This document shows, piece after piece, positions 6,737-7,695 of a DNA stretch of 7,695 nucleotides. The position numbers and the translations under genes are program-made. Origin of the DNA: Microcaldota archaeon (GTDB lineage Archaea > Micrarchaeota > Micrarchaeia > Micrarchaeales > CABMGC01); the NCBI GenBank assembly GCA_027328265.1, contig DAHVVD010000037.1, positions 1-7,695 on the forward strand, read 5' to 3'. The first letter of the stretch is position 1. Each line of letters starts with the position of its first letter. The notes under the pieces are model-generated. The model made no database searches, was not told the DNA's origin, and worked only from the letters and a program-made list of their open reading frames with translations.

Positions 6737-6778
6737 GTATGTAACGCAAGCCCAATCCAGCCTCAAAAAAATCCAAAC

Positions 6779-6786
6779 ATATAAAT
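6779..6786 (+). promoter_or_regulatory. TATA box for the leaderless ABC permease gene
   Basis: ATATAAAT lies 23-30 bases before the ATG at 6809. At the usual archaeal spacing transcription would begin at or within about three bases of that ATG, and no ribosome-binding site precedes it (AACTCCTTCATAAC). A leaderless message is therefore expected. The 108-base gap 6701-6808 is a divergent promoter region shared with the V4R-secY pair. Confidence 0.55.
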
Positions 6787-6808
6787 TAGTTCAAAACTCC
6801 TTCATAAC

Positions 6809-7695
6809 ATGGATATTTTCAGTGTCGTCGGAAACCTGGTAATCGACACATCCTTCTCCTGGCTGAGGATGTTCATAGCCCTCGGCATATCAGTACTGGT
6901 GAGCCTGGGCATCGGCATCTGGGCAGCGACCTCTGACATCGGAGAGAAGATAGTTCTTCCAGTTGTCGACGTACTCCAGACCCTCCCAATCCTCGCATTC
7001 TTCCCCTTCGTCATATTCATAATAGTGGCTAGCGTCTCAGGAGCGCTCGGGATAAACCTCGCAGTTATCCTACTTATAGTAACGAGCATGATCTGGAACA
7101 TAATCTTCGGCGTGTACGAGTCGATAAAGACAATGCCAAAGGAGTACATGGAGCTCGCCAGCCTCTATAGGATGAATACTGTGGAGAAGCTCAAGAAGGT
7201 CTTCGTGCCTGCGAGCATGTCAAGGGTAATGGAGCAGTCAGTCCTCTCGTGGTCCATAGGCCTCTTCTACCTTGTGACAAGCGAGATCTTCTCGACAGGC
7301 AGCGCAAACTACGCGGTCAAGAGAGGAATAGGAGTGGCGATAACAGCTTTCGCAGCTACAGGCAATGGCCTTGGCTACATACTTGCTCTCGCAGTCTTCA
7401 TAATCTTCGTGATAGCGACCCGCTTCCTCTTCTTCATGCCTCTTGAGAATTACTTCAACAGGCACAACAAGTACCTGCTCCAGCCGGCCCCCGAAGTCAA
7501 GGGAGTGATACCTTATGCACGCCAGATGGGAGTCATAAGCTACAACTTCGTCCGCAGACTCAACCCAGCCAAGCTTACAAGGATGGGTGCAAACTTCGCA
7601 AAGAGGACCCTCAAGGCAGGGAAGCGGATCTCCAAGGGAGTGCAGCTGCCCAGCTTCGGCAGGTTCTTCCTTTTTGTAGGCTATGCTGCAATCGC
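6809..7695 (+). CDS. ABC transporter permease, NitT/TauT-like duplicated type, 3' partial
   Basis: Membrane permease subunit of a binding-protein-dependent ABC importer. The first 295 residues are present and the frame runs off the right edge without a stop. Hydrophobic segments lie at about 20-40, 46-75, 80-100, 140-160, 174-184 and 188-210. DVLQTLPILAFFPF (54-67) matches the LPxLA-xxP loop of NitT/TauT-type permeases. Residues 101-136 hold the EAA-type coupling loop (SIKTMPKEYMELASLYRMNT, then FVPAS) that contacts the ATPase. A basic linker (216-282) follows, after which another hydrophobic segment begins (FGRFFLFVGYAAI). One complete permease unit followed by the start of a second is typical of the duplicated anion-transport permeases (COG4986-like), which are about twice normal length. 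The substrate (nitrate, sulfonate, taurine or other) cannot be told. Its ATPase gene should lie to the right. Confidence 0.8.
   Translation, partial: MDIFSVVGNLVIDTSFSWLRMFIALGISVLVSLGIGIWAATSDIGEKIVLPVVDVLQTLPILAFFPFVIFIIVASVSGALGINLAVILLIVTSMIWNIIFGVYESIKTMPKEYMELASLYRMNTVEKLKKVFVPASMSRVMEQSVLSWSIGLFYLVTSEIFSTGSANYAVKRGIGVAITAFAATGNGLGYILALAVFIIFVIATRFLFFMPLENYFNRHNKYLLQPAPEVKGVIPYARQMGVISYNFVRRLNPAKLTRMGANFAKRTLKAGKRISKGVQLPSFGRFFLFVGYAAI

Noticed and set aside
6802..7149. 115-codon minus-strand open frame opposite the ABC permease
   Set aside because: The plus strand encodes a continuous membrane permease with an EAA loop here; the opposite frame is its shadow.
7238..7465. 75-codon minus-strand open frame with several cysteines
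   Set aside because: It is antisense to permease helices; the Cys/Glu/Arg bias is what the complement of hydrophobic codons produces, and no zinc-finger spacing is convincing.

Overview
The window looks archaeal. The strand-minus SecY is of the archaeal type, TATA-box-like sites sit about 25-30 bases before several starts, at least one gene looks leaderless, Ile and Arg are read mostly from ATA and AGG/AGA codons, and the last gene resembles the duplicated anion-type ABC permease found in archaea. Base composition is close to balanced. A small-genome acidophilic or DPANN-type archaeon (Micrarchaeota/ARMAN-like) would fit, but that lineage guess is inference only.

Layout. Bases 1-2166 (+) hold the 3' part of a fusion gene: a sucrose-phosphate-phosphatase-type HAD domain followed by a sucrose-phosphate-synthase-type GT4 glycosyltransferase. 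The window edge removes the N-terminal catalytic aspartates. Bases 2243-3502 (+) encode a CPA-family cation:proton antiporter that lacks the usual aspartates in its two core helices. Bases 3503-3844 form a 342-base gap. It contains three small hairpins, one of which closely resembles the right end of an IS200/IS605 (TnpB-type) element, and then a promoter region. Bases 3845-4234 (+) encode a 129-residue soluble protein I do not recognise. It converges, 11 bases apart, on a strand-minus pair: a tandem V4R-domain protein with a very basic N-terminus (6700 to 5702) followed one base later by secY (5700 to 4246). A 108-base divergent promoter region separates that pair from a strand-plus permease (6809 to beyond the right edge).

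How they work together. The fusion enzyme could carry out both steps of sucrose (or related disaccharide) synthesis on one polypeptide, perhaps for a compatible solute, and the antiporter next to it would handle ion and pH balance. SecY is the protein-export channel. Its co-transcription with a V4R sensor-like protein, rather than with ribosomal-protein genes on either side, is the oddest arrangement here. No CRISPR array, tRNA or rRNA was found. The best candidates for a second look are the reversed HAD-GT fusion, the V4R-secY pair, the aspartate-poor antiporter and the possible solo IS605 end or omega-RNA relic.
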